A program made the translations under genes and the position numbers. 64,000 nt of DNA from an uncultured Cohaesibacter sp. Lineage in GTDB: Bacteria; Pseudomonadota; Alphaproteobacteria; Rhizobiales; Cohaesibacteraceae. The stretch covers positions 55,349 to 119,348 of the forward strand of contig NZ_OY759855.1 in assembly GCF_963662805.1 (NCBI RefSeq), read 5' to 3'. Shown here piece by piece: positions 1-7,068 of the stretch. Under the pieces are notes generated by a model. That model was not told where the DNA came from, made no database searches, and saw only the letters and a list, made by a program, of their open reading frames with translations. Numbering within the stretch: position 1 is the stretch's first letter; every line of letters starts with the position of its first letter.

Positions 1-1061
1 AGCGTGAGCTTGTGTGTGATCATCGGATCGATCTCGATCTTGCCATCCATGTACCAGTCAACGAATTTCGGCACGTCGGTGCGGCCTTTGGCGCCACCAA
101 AAGCGGTGCCCTTCCAGACGCGGCCGGTCACCAGCTGGAACGGACGGGTGGAGATTTCGGCACCAGCCGGAGCTACACCGATGATAACGGACACTCCCCA
201 GCCACGATGGGAACATTCGAGCGCATCGCGCATGACCTTGACGTTGCCGGTGGCATCGAACGAATAGTCCACGCCGCCGATCTGGTCTGCACCGCGTTTG
301 GTGAGATTGACGATCTCCTCGACCACCGTTCCCTCGATTTTGGAGGGATTGACGAAATGGGTCAGGCCGAATTTTCTGGCCATCTCTTCCTTGTCGTCAT
401 TGAGGTCGACGCCGATAATCATGTCGGCCCCTGCCATGCGCAGGCCCTGAATGACGTTGAGACCAATCCCGCCGAGGCCAAAGACGGCCGCCGTGGAGCC
501 AATTTCAACGCCAGCAGTGTTGATCACGGCACCGATGCCGGTGGTCACGCCGCAGCCGATGTAGCAGATCTTGTCAAAGGGCGCGTCGTCGCGAACCTTG
601 GCAAGGGCGATTTCGGGCAGAACCGTATGATTGGCGAAGGTCGAGCAGCCCATATAGTGATAGATGGGTGTACCATCGAGCATCGAGAAACGAGTGGTGC
701 CGTCCGGCATCAGGCCCTGACCCTGCGTGTTGCGGATCGCGGTGCACAGGTTGGTCTTGCCAGAGAGACAAGACGGGCATTCGCGGCATTCAGGGGTGTA
801 AAGCGGAATGACATGGTCACCCGGTTTCAGGGTGGTTACACCTTCTCCGACTTCCAGCACCACACCGGCGCCTTCGTGGCCCAGAATGGAGGGGAACAGG
901 CCTTCCGGATCTGCTCCGGAACGGGTGAATTCGTCCGTGTGACACAAGCCGGTTGCTTTCACTTCGATGAGAACTTCACCAGCCTTCGGGCCGTCGAGCT
1001 CCACTTCCATCACCTGCAGGGGCTTGCCCGCTTCCAGAGCGACAGCAGCACGTGTACGCAT
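1..1061 (-). CDS. frmA: S-(hydroxymethyl)glutathione dehydrogenase / class III alcohol dehydrogenase (3' truncated)
   Basis: Zinc- and NAD-dependent oxidation of S-hydroxymethylglutathione in cytosolic formaldehyde detoxification. The reverse strand reads MRTRAAVALEAGKPLQVMEV and stays open to the window edge, so only about the last 17 of roughly 370 residues are missing. Catalytic zinc ligands Cys40 (GLCHTDE) and His62 (GHEGAG) and the structural zinc cysteines at 92, 95, 98 and 106 are present, followed by a GLGGIGL nucleotide-binding turn. The start at 1061 is the first in-frame ATG that gives the family N-terminus. An S-formylglutathione hydrolase may lie just outside, which is a guess. 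Family identity is clear. Confidence 0.95.
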   Translation of the reverse strand, partial: MRTRAAVALEAGKPLQVMEVELDGPKAGEVLIEVKATGLCHTDEFTRSGADPEGLFPSILGHEGAGVVLEVGEGVTTLKPGDHVIPLYTPECRECPSCLSGKTNLCTAIRNTQGQGLMPDGTTRFSMLDGTPIYHYMGCSTFANHTVLPEIALAKVRDDAPFDKICYIGCGVTTGIGAVINTAGVEIGSTAAVFGLGGIGLNVIQGLRMAGADMIIGVDLNDDKEEMARKFGLTHFVNPSKIEGTVVEEIVNLTKRGADQIGGVDYSFDATGNVKVMRDALECSHRGWGVSVIIGVAPAGAEISTRPFQLVTGRVWKGTAFGGAKGRTDVPKFVDWYMDGKIEIDPMITHKLT

Positions 1062-1213
1062 GGGTTTCTCCTAGACTCTTCTTTTTAGGTAAATTTGCTT
1101 ATCGGCACACTGGGACATCCAATCCCCTGCGTCAACTGCAAAAGCACAGCAACGACCAGCTGGTTTTATATCTGAATGGTGGGGGGAATGTCCGGGTGCC
1201 GGAGAGAGATATA

Positions 1214-1232
1214 CCCGGCCAAAAGGGCCGGG
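1214..1232 (-). terminator. Possible terminator hairpin after the hydroquinone reductase gene
   Basis: Arms CCCGGCC (1214-1220) and GGCCGGG (1226-1232) pair downstream of the gene ending at 1263. The minus-strand tract after it is only TATATCT, so this is a weak intrinsic terminator or an mRNA end-protecting hairpin. Confidence 0.45.
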
Positions 1233-1262
1233 CAAGGTCTTTTCGAAATGAGCTGTGGAGCG

Positions 1263-2252
1263 TCAGGCCGCGTGCGGCAGGGCCCCTCTGTTATGAGGCG
1301 CAGAAAAATCGATATCGGGCCCGCCCGGAACAATCCGGGTCGGGTTGATCGTATCGTGGCTCGCATAATAATGCTGCTTGATATGGCCAAGATTGACCGT
1401 CGCTGCGACACCGGGGACCTGATAGAGATCGCGAACATAGTTCGACAGGTTGGGATAGTCCTCGATCCGGCGGATGTTGCATTTGAAATGGCCAACATAA
1501 ACCGGGTCAAAGCGCACAAGCGTCGTGAACAGACGCCAGTCTGCTTCGGTCAGTCCAGATTTGAGCAGATAGCGCGACTTGGAGAGGCGTTCCTCAAGCC
1601 AGTCTAGGCTTTCGAACAGCGGGTAGAGTGCCTCTTCATAGGCCGCCTGCGTGGTCGCAAACCCGGATTTGTAGACGCCGTTGTTGACGGTGTCATAGAC
1701 ACGGGCATTGATCGCGTCGATCTCTTCGCGCTCTGCTTCCGGATAATAATCGCCCGGTTTCGCACCAATCCCGTCAAAGGCGGAATTGAACATGCGGATG
1801 ATCTCGGCGGATTCGTTCGAAACGATGGTGCCGGTCTTTTTGTCCCACAACACCGGAACGGTCACGCGACCGCTATAGGTCGGATCAGCCTTGGTGTAGA
1901 TCTGATAGAGGTAGTCGGCGCCGAACAGTGGATCGGAAATAACGCCCTCTGCGGGCTCGAATGTCCAGCCATTCTCGGCCATGTAGGGATTGACGACCGA
2001 GACGGAAATCATGTCTTCCAGACCCTTGAGGGCACGGAAAATCAGCGTGCGATGGGCCCAGGGACAGGCGAGAGAGACATAGAGATGATAACGACCAGCC
2101 TCGGCCTTGAAGCCTGCTTCGCCAGTCGGCCCGGCTGATCCGTCAGCCGTGATCCAGTTCCGAAAGGCGGAATCCTTGCGAACGAAGCGGCCTCCGGTTG
2201 ATTTGGTGTCGTACCATTGATCATGCCATTTGCCATCGACGAGAAGTCCCAT
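1263..2252 (-). CDS. yqjG: Glutathionyl-hydroquinone reductase (Xi-class glutathione transferase)
   Basis: Cytosolic enzyme that reduces glutathionyl-hydroquinones, releasing hydroquinone and GSSG. The 329 residues match the usual family length. The family active-site motif ACPWAHR is at residues 62-68, with Cys63 the nucleophile, followed by the long Xi-class N-domain insertion and a helical C-domain with VGHFKCN and YPNL segments. A strong AAAGGAG precedes the ATG. It sits between frmA and wrbA, both thiol/quinone redox genes, on the same strand but behind a separate terminator, so it is probably its own transcript. The family call is firm; the physiological quinone is unknown. Confidence 0.92.
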   Translation of the reverse strand: MGLLVDGKWHDQWYDTKSTGGRFVRKDSAFRNWITADGSAGPTGEAGFKAEAGRYHLYVSLACPWAHRTLIFRALKGLEDMISVSVVNPYMAENGWTFEPAEGVISDPLFGADYLYQIYTKADPTYSGRVTVPVLWDKKTGTIVSNESAEIIRMFNSAFDGIGAKPGDYYPEAEREEIDAINARVYDTVNNGVYKSGFATTQAAYEEALYPLFESLDWLEERLSKSRYLLKSGLTEADWRLFTTLVRFDPVYVGHFKCNIRRIEDYPNLSNYVRDLYQVPGVAATVNLGHIKQHYYASHDTINPTRIVPGGPDIDFSAPHNRGALPHAA

Positions 2253-2285
2253 GGGAGTTTCTCCTTTGAAAGTCAGAATAAAAAT

Positions 2286-2305
2286 GAGGGGGCTTTCGCC
2301 CCCTC
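2286..2305 (-). terminator. Intrinsic terminator downstream of wrbA
   Basis: Eight-bp arms GAGGGGGC and GCCCCCTC enclose a four-base loop. On the minus strand the hairpin is followed by CATTTTTATT. It separates wrbA from the hydroquinone reductase gene. Confidence 0.8.
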
Positions 2306-2452
2306 ACGCCAATGGATGCCTGTTCCCGTCGGGGCTATCAAACGGCTTCTTCTGAGCAGGCGCCCGGTTGCTTGGCAAGTTGTTGCCATGAGGGATACTG
2401 GAGTGATCAGGCGGATCAGGGAAAGCTCCGCTCGATACACCGGCCCGTGCCC

Positions 2453-3052
2453 TTAGGCGGAAAGCTTGGCAGCCAGTTTGGCCACATAGCCACCCTGATA
2501 GCGTGCGCCATCGAGTTCGATTGCGGACGGCTGGCGGGAGCCGTCGCCATCGGTGATGGTGGTTGCGCCGTAAGGAGAGCCACCCTTCATTTCTTCAACA
2601 CCGGTCTGGCCCTGGAAGGCATAAGGCAGGCCAGCGACGACCATGCCGTGGTGCATCAGGGTCGGGATGAAGCCGAGAATGGTGGATTCCTGACCGCCAT
2701 GCTGGGTAGCGGAAGAGGTGAAGACAGCGCCGACCTTGCCGGTCAGTTTGCCTTCGGCCCACAGACCGCCGGTCTGGTCCCAGAAGTTGCGCATCTGGGA
2801 AGCAACGGTGCCGAAGCGGGTGCCTGCACCAACGATGATGGCATCATACTGGTCAAGCTCGCTCGGGCTGGCGATCGGGGCTTCCTGATCCATTTTGTAG
2901 TAGGACGCCTTGGCGACGTCTTCAGGCACGAGTTCAGGCACGCGTTTGATGGTGACGTCTGCACCTTCAGCTGCAGCGCCTTCTGCGACGGCTTTGGCCA
3001 TAGTTTCGATGTGGCCATAGGCAGAATAGTAAAGAACGAGAACTTTGGTCAT
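2453..3052 (-). CDS. wrbA: NAD(P)H:quinone oxidoreductase, WrbA family
   Basis: Flavodoxin-fold FMN enzyme performing two-electron reduction of quinones, which avoids semiquinone radicals. At 199 residues it has the family's length. It begins TKVLVLYYSAYGHIETMA, the phosphate-binding loop, and contains GAGTRFGTVASQMRNFWDQT and the SSATQHGGQEST segment characteristic of WrbA. The ATG at 3052 is preceded by GGAGAT. Neighbours on the same strand are also redox genes (pirin and hydroquinone reductase), but a terminator follows, so it is probably monocistronic or shares only a distant promoter with the pirin gene. Confidence 0.95.
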   Translation of the reverse strand: MTKVLVLYYSAYGHIETMAKAVAEGAAAEGADVTIKRVPELVPEDVAKASYYKMDQEAPIASPSELDQYDAIIVGAGTRFGTVASQMRNFWDQTGGLWAEGKLTGKVGAVFTSSATQHGGQESTILGFIPTLMHHGMVVAGLPYAFQGQTGVEEMKGGSPYGATTITDGDGSRQPSAIELDGARYQGGYVAKLAAKLSA

Positions 3053-3217
3053 TTTTGATCTCCGATTGATCAGGAGTGAATGTGATGTGTTTCAGGTGTC
3101 TTGGGTGGAGCAAATCCAGCCCCGAGGTTTGATGCTCGGCAGGTGACGCTGGTCGCTTCCGGAATACTCGAAATGATCCTGCCATCCGGATGGGGAAGGC
3201 AGGATCCTGTTTGTGGC

Positions 3218-4129
3218 TCAATGCGCTGGCTTGATGAAGGTTCCGTTGCGCAATTCGTGAATGGCCTGACGGATTTCCTGCTGCGTGTTCATCACGATCG
3301 GGCCGTGCCATGCGACGGGTTCCTGCAGCGGAGCGCCGGAAATTAGTAGGAAGCGAACGCCTTCCGGACCGGCCTGCACTTCCACTTCATCGCCGGTGCC
3401 GAAATGAACGAGCGTGCGGTTGCCGGACATGTCGCGGATGTTGACTTCTTCGCCCCGGACTTCCTTCTCCAGAAGAATGCCGCGAGGATTGGAGGCATTG
3501 CCGAAATTTGCCTTGCCTTCGAAGATGTAGGCAAAACAGTTGCGATAGGTGTCGATCTTGAACCGCTTGCGAACGCCGGCGGGCACAAAGATGTCCAGAT
3601 AGAGCGGATCAGCAGCAATACCGTCGACCGGCCCGCTCTTGCCCCAGAAGTTGCCGACGATGATCTTGACGCTGGTTCCGTCATCATCGATGACCTGCGG
3701 GATTTCCTTGCCTTCGACATCCTGATAGCGAGGAGCCGTCATCTTCAGGCTCGCAGGCAGGTTGGCCCAGAGCTGGAAGCCATGCATCTGGCCCTTGTCG
3801 TTCCCGGTAGGCATTTCCTGATGCATGATGCCCGAGCCTGCGGTCATCCATTGCACGTCACCTGCGCCGAGCGTGCCGTGGTTGCCAAGGCTGTCGCCAT
3901 GCTCAACAGTACCCTTCAGTACATAGGTGATGGTTTCGATGCCGCGATGCGGATGCCACGGAAAGCCGCGAATGAAATCATCGGGATTGTCGCCACGGAA
4001 ATCATCGAACAGCAGATAGGGATCGGCCATTTCCGGATTCTGAAATCCGAATGCGCGGTGCAGCTTGACGCCAGCGCCTTCCATGGTGGGAATGGCCTGA
4101 CTTGAAGACACGACTGGTCTGATAGACAT
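3218..4129 (-). CDS. Pirin family protein
   Basis: Bicupin metalloprotein. Some bacterial pirins have quercetin 2,3-dioxygenase activity and others modulate central enzymes; which applies here cannot be told. Counting from the chosen start, the N-terminal cupin has the expected metal ligands His59, His61, His103 and Glu105 (in PWHPHRGIET and GSGIMHQE). The open frame extends nine codons upstream to 4156, but 4129 is preferred because GGAG lies eight bases before it and the product then starts like other pirins (MSIRPV). Length is 303 residues. Family certain, function open. Confidence 0.9.
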   Translation of the reverse strand: MSIRPVVSSSQAIPTMEGAGVKLHRAFGFQNPEMADPYLLFDDFRGDNPDDFIRGFPWHPHRGIETITYVLKGTVEHGDSLGNHGTLGAGDVQWMTAGSGIMHQEMPTGNDKGQMHGFQLWANLPASLKMTAPRYQDVEGKEIPQVIDDDGTSVKIIVGNFWGKSGPVDGIAADPLYLDIFVPAGVRKRFKIDTYRNCFAYIFEGKANFGNASNPRGILLEKEVRGEEVNIRDMSGNRTLVHFGTGDEVEVQAGPEGVRFLLISGAPLQEPVAWHGPIVMNTQQEIRQAIHELRNGTFIKPAH

Positions 4130-4304
4130 GAGGATTGCTCCATTCCGTTGCTCCACCTTCCAAAGGCGGGTGTGTTACCTTGATTGTTAGACCATAAGTA
4201 ATTCACACTAGGCATAAGATAAAGAGCGCGCTTTTCATCAATGTCATGTCGTTGAATTCATGATTGCGATATTTTTAATGAATCGATTCGCGTGTTTGGA
4301 AGCA

Positions 4305-5792
4305 TCAGGTTCCGCAATAGGTTACGAACGGCCCAAAGTTCTGAGGCGCTGGCCCGACATAGCTGTCAAGCCCCTCTCGCTTCGTGAAGGGATCTGCAAG
4401 AACGGCGAGGAGCGCCTTGAACGGCTCCAGATCGGCTTCGCCTTCGGCTTTCACAAGTGCAGCATCAACCAGATGATTGCGAGGGGTATAAAGCGGGTTC
4501 ACCCGGTCCATGGCGTCGGCGATGGCTGCACCGTCGCGATCCTCGGAAGACAGGCGCGCCTGCCAGCGTTCGAGCCAGCCAACAATGCCTTCACGGTCTT
4601 CGAACAGAGTGAGGATTGGCTCCCGTCCAGAACGAAGCGTATCGGCAAGGGCCCTGAAGGTGCTGGTAAAGTCGATAGACTGTCCACGAAGCGTGGTCAG
4701 AAGGTCATCGATTAGCTTGTCATCTCCACGTTCGAGGCTGGAAAGCCCAATCTTCTTTGCCATTCCCGCGTGATACGCTTCTTTATAGATAGGCATGAAG
4801 TCGGCGATGACGTCGGTGGCGAGATTGATCGCCCGCTCTTCATTGTCCGGATCGATGAGCGGCACCAGCGTTTCGGCAAAGCGAGCCAAATTCCAACGTG
4901 CGACGGGTGGCTGATTGCCATAGGTATAGCGCCCCATGTGATCGATGGAACTGAACACCGTGGCCGGATCATAATGATCCATGTAGGCGCAAGGCCCATA
5001 GTCGATGGTCTCGCCGGAGATCGTCATATTGTCGGTGTTCATCACCCCATGGATGAAGCCAACCTGCATCCATTGCGCGATTAGGTGGGCCTGCCGCCTT
5101 GAGACTTCCTCAAGCAATGCCAGATAGGGATTGTCAGCCTCCCTGAGATCGGGGGCGTGTCGGGCGATGGCATAGTCAGCCAAAGTCTTCAGCTTGTCCC
5201 ATTCCTGACGGGCCGCGAAGAACTGGAAGGTTCCGACCCGCAGGTGGCTTGCCGCAACGCGCACCAGAACCGCCCCCGGCTTGAGCCCTTCGCGCGGCAC
5301 AAGTTCTCCGGTTGTCACCGCTGCGAGCGCCCTTGTCGTCGGGATGCCGAGTGCATGCATCGCTTCGCCCATCAGATATTCCCGCAGAACGGGGCCGAGA
5401 ACGGCCTTGCCATCGCCACCTCGCGAGAAAGGGGTTGGTCCGGAGCCTTTGAGATGCAGGTCAAAGCGCTGCCCCTCGCCATCCAGAAGCTCGCCCAGTA
5501 ACAATGCTCGCCCATCGCCCAATTGGGCCGAGAAGCCGCCAAACTGATGACCGGCATAAGCCTGCGCCAGTGGCATCGACCCCTCTGCGGTCTCACTCCC
5601 TGCAAGGATCTCGGCCAGCATCGGGTCCGAGGCATCGAGATCCAACCCCAGCGACGCGGCAAGACCCTCATTGAGCAGAGCAATGCGCGCCTTCGGAGCT
5701 TTGCTGCCCTGCCAGGGGACATAGAATCCCTCAAGGTCGCGCGCATAGGAATTGTCGAACGGGAAGGGTCGAGTGTCGAATGGCTGATCCAT
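4305..5792 (-). CDS. selO: Protein adenylyltransferase SelO (YdiU/UPF0061)
   Basis: Pseudokinase-fold enzyme that transfers AMP from ATP to Ser, Thr or Tyr of redox proteins. The 495 residues carry AQAYAGHQFGGF and the GDGRALLLGE segment typical of the family, LHLKGSGPTPFSRGGDG in the nucleotide pocket, and HGVMNTDNMTI in the catalytic region. It ends in YCGT; the Cys sits where animal SELENOO has selenocysteine. The frame extends 24 codons farther upstream, but MDQPFDTRPF at 5792 is the conserved-looking start, with AGGA a few bases ahead. It is transcribed away from the long AT-rich region at 5793-6296. Confidence 0.93.
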   Translation of the reverse strand: MDQPFDTRPFPFDNSYARDLEGFYVPWQGSKAPKARIALLNEGLAASLGLDLDASDPMLAEILAGSETAEGSMPLAQAYAGHQFGGFSAQLGDGRALLLGELLDGEGQRFDLHLKGSGPTPFSRGGDGKAVLGPVLREYLMGEAMHALGIPTTRALAAVTTGELVPREGLKPGAVLVRVAASHLRVGTFQFFAARQEWDKLKTLADYAIARHAPDLREADNPYLALLEEVSRRQAHLIAQWMQVGFIHGVMNTDNMTISGETIDYGPCAYMDHYDPATVFSSIDHMGRYTYGNQPPVARWNLARFAETLVPLIDPDNEERAINLATDVIADFMPIYKEAYHAGMAKKIGLSSLERGDDKLIDDLLTTLRGQSIDFTSTFRALADTLRSGREPILTLFEDREGIVGWLERWQARLSSEDRDGAAIADAMDRVNPLYTPRNHLVDAALVKAEGEADLEPFKALLAVLADPFTKREGLDSYVGPAPQNFGPFVTYCGT

Positions 5793-5995
5793 GATGGTCC
5801 TGTTTGGTCGTGAAAATTGGTTGGTTGCCCCAATTCGCCTGAAAAGAGGTATGCAGACGAACAAATGAGTTCAAGCCGAAGAAGCAGAGTATATGGCATA
5901 ATACCAAGGCAACAACAGGGTGGGGTTGATTGCAGCCCACAGTGCGCATGACTATCGAATTGATATGCGTTGCCGGAGTGCCAGAGCAGCGTTTG

Positions 5996-6008
5996 CTGCA
6001 TAATGCAG
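5996..6008. promoter_or_regulatory. Palindrome CTGCA-TAA-TGCAG
   Basis: Perfect 5-bp inverted repeat around TAA in the selO upstream region. It shares the core TGCATAATG with the palindrome at 6181, which suggests one regulator binds twice. The regulator is unknown. Confidence 0.35.
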
Positions 6009-6180
6009 TACTATATGCCATAATAGAGTATTTATTCAAAACATTATATATTTTCAATAAATCAAAAATAGAATACTCACTTGGGGTTGGTAATATTTCT
6101 ACGAGATTTCCCTTAAACTGAAATTGGAAAAACGGCAGAAATCAGCCAAATTTTCTAGTTTTTGAAGCAGTTTAAGTTGG

Positions 6181-6197
6181 TATGCATAATGTGCATA
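6181..6197. promoter_or_regulatory. Palindrome TATGCA-TAATG-TGCATA
   Basis: Perfect 6-bp arms around five bases, resembling GntR-type operators with TGCAT half-sites. It lies about 390 bases before selO and 100 bases before the 51-residue gene. Confidence 0.4.
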
Positions 6198-6246
6198 TCC
6201 AATAGACCAGATAGTGTGTTTTCGCGGGGCTTCAGATGCACTATGT

Positions 6247-6260
6247 TTGACTTGCATCAA
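6247..6260. promoter_or_regulatory. FNR/FixK-type box TTGAC-TTGC-ATCAA
   Basis: Fits the alphaproteobacterial FnrL/FixK consensus TTGAY-N4-RTCAA exactly. It ends 36 bases before the start codon of the 51-residue gene, so that gene is a candidate for low-oxygen control. Confidence 0.6.
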
Positions 6261-6296
6261 GAATAAAATGCAAGAACGAAACGAAGGAACTTTAAT

Positions 6297-6452
6297 ATGT
6301 TTGAAAGCATCAAAGGCGCAGTTGATACACTGGGCATGGTTTTCGCTTCTCTTCCTCCCGCAGCCCGTATCGCAGGCGACATCGAACGCGGCCGCAATCC
6401 GAACGAAGCTGACCTTCGCAGCCTTGGCCTTCCGACTGACATCCAGTTCTAA
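6297..6452 (+). CDS. 51-residue conserved-looking small protein
   Basis: The reading frame begins MFESIKGAVDTLGMVFASLP and ends in LRSLGLPTDIQF, with no transmembrane segment. GAAGGAAC lies eight bases upstream as a ribosome binding site. The C-terminal pattern of a charged helix (IERGRNPNEADLRSLGL) resembles small rhizobial proteins with an xADLRxLGL tail such as DUF1127-like ones, but I cannot assign a family. Clean codon use, a good ribosome binding site and an FNR-like box just upstream support it as a real gene that ordinary length cutoffs would miss. Function unknown. Confidence 0.65.
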   Translation: MFESIKGAVDTLGMVFASLPPAARIAGDIERGRNPNEADLRSLGLPTDIQF

Positions 6453-6907
6453 GTCGGCTTAGGCCAAGCCTGTCGGTACACGTTACCGCATGAGGCTCTT
6501 GCAGGCGAGAAAGTTTCCCCCTCTAGGGGGATGAGACCCCGCCTACAGCACGGCACCGAAATCCTCCCCGAGTGCCGCACGATCTTTTCTTCTACAGTCT
6601 GACAAAAGCCAGATCCCGCAGTGTGAGAGTGGTCTCCACGGCGTTTGATCCGCACTGGTCTTTTGTTCTTTGGCGATCACGGTCACAGCGAGACATCGTC
6701 TTTGCTGTCAAAGATCTTTTTGTCCGAGTGCGCCCGCAAGGTCCGATTGCAGAGTAGAAATCGCGACCAATAGCTTCCCCGCTCCCAATTGTACTTTTTT
6801 GGTTCAAGTCTATAAGGGCTTTTACAATGCCTGTTTGGCGCAAGTATTTATTTTAAAACAAGAAAAATGTGCGCAAGATAAAAGACGATTGCCGTTGGGT
6901 AATCTGG

Positions 6908-6921
6908 TTGATCCAGCACAA
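6908..6921. promoter_or_regulatory. Imperfect FNR-like site TTGAT-CCAG-CACAA
   Basis: Differs at two positions of the second half-site from TTGAT-N4-ATCAA. It lies 45 bases upstream of the sigma-54 -24 element, a plausible place for oxygen control, but could be chance. Confidence 0.3.
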
Positions 6922-6965
6922 GGTTGCATTTTCCTCCCCATCCTAAAGTTGTAGATAGCGCAAGA

Positions 6966-6980
6966 TGGCACACGATTTGC
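6966..6980 (+). promoter_or_regulatory. Sigma-54 promoter of the hydrogenase operon
   Basis: TGGCAC-ACGAT-TTGC matches the -24/-12 consensus TGGCAC-N5-TTGC, with the invariant GG (6967-6968) and GC (6979-6980) ten bases apart. Transcription would start near 6992, leaving a leader of about 75 bases before the first gene. RpoN control also governs formate hydrogenlyase and other hydrogenases. Confidence 0.72.
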
Positions 6981-7068
6981 GCGAGGGAGGACCAGCTCGT
7001 GTGTGACAGCAAGCGTCATGTGGGGCTCGGCTCTCTCTTGGTTGTGTGAAAAACCAGCCAAGGGTGAA

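Larger units (their letters stand above)
5793..6296. other. AT-rich divergent intergenic region between selO and the 51-residue gene
   Basis: About 500 bases with no convincing gene. It holds two TGCATAATG-type palindromes (5996-6008 and 6181-6197), two related TATATGSCATAAT stretches near 5890 and 6011, and an FNR-like box at 6247. The low GC contrasts with the flanking genes, as expected for a regulatory region serving two diverging promoters. Confidence 0.6.
6453..7068. other. Intergenic region upstream of the hydrogenase operon
   Basis: About 600 bases without a convincing gene on either strand. It contains a weak hairpin at 6552-6578 followed by CACGATCTTTTCTT (possible end of the small gene's transcript), an imperfect FNR-like site at 6908 and the sigma-54 promoter at 6966. 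The part from 6780 to 6860 is AT-rich and could hold activator sites. Confidence 0.55.

Noticed and set aside
12..1088. 358-codon open frame on the plus strand
   Set aside because: It is antisense to the class III alcohol dehydrogenase, whose reverse-strand translation carries all zinc ligands; the plus-strand product has no family features.
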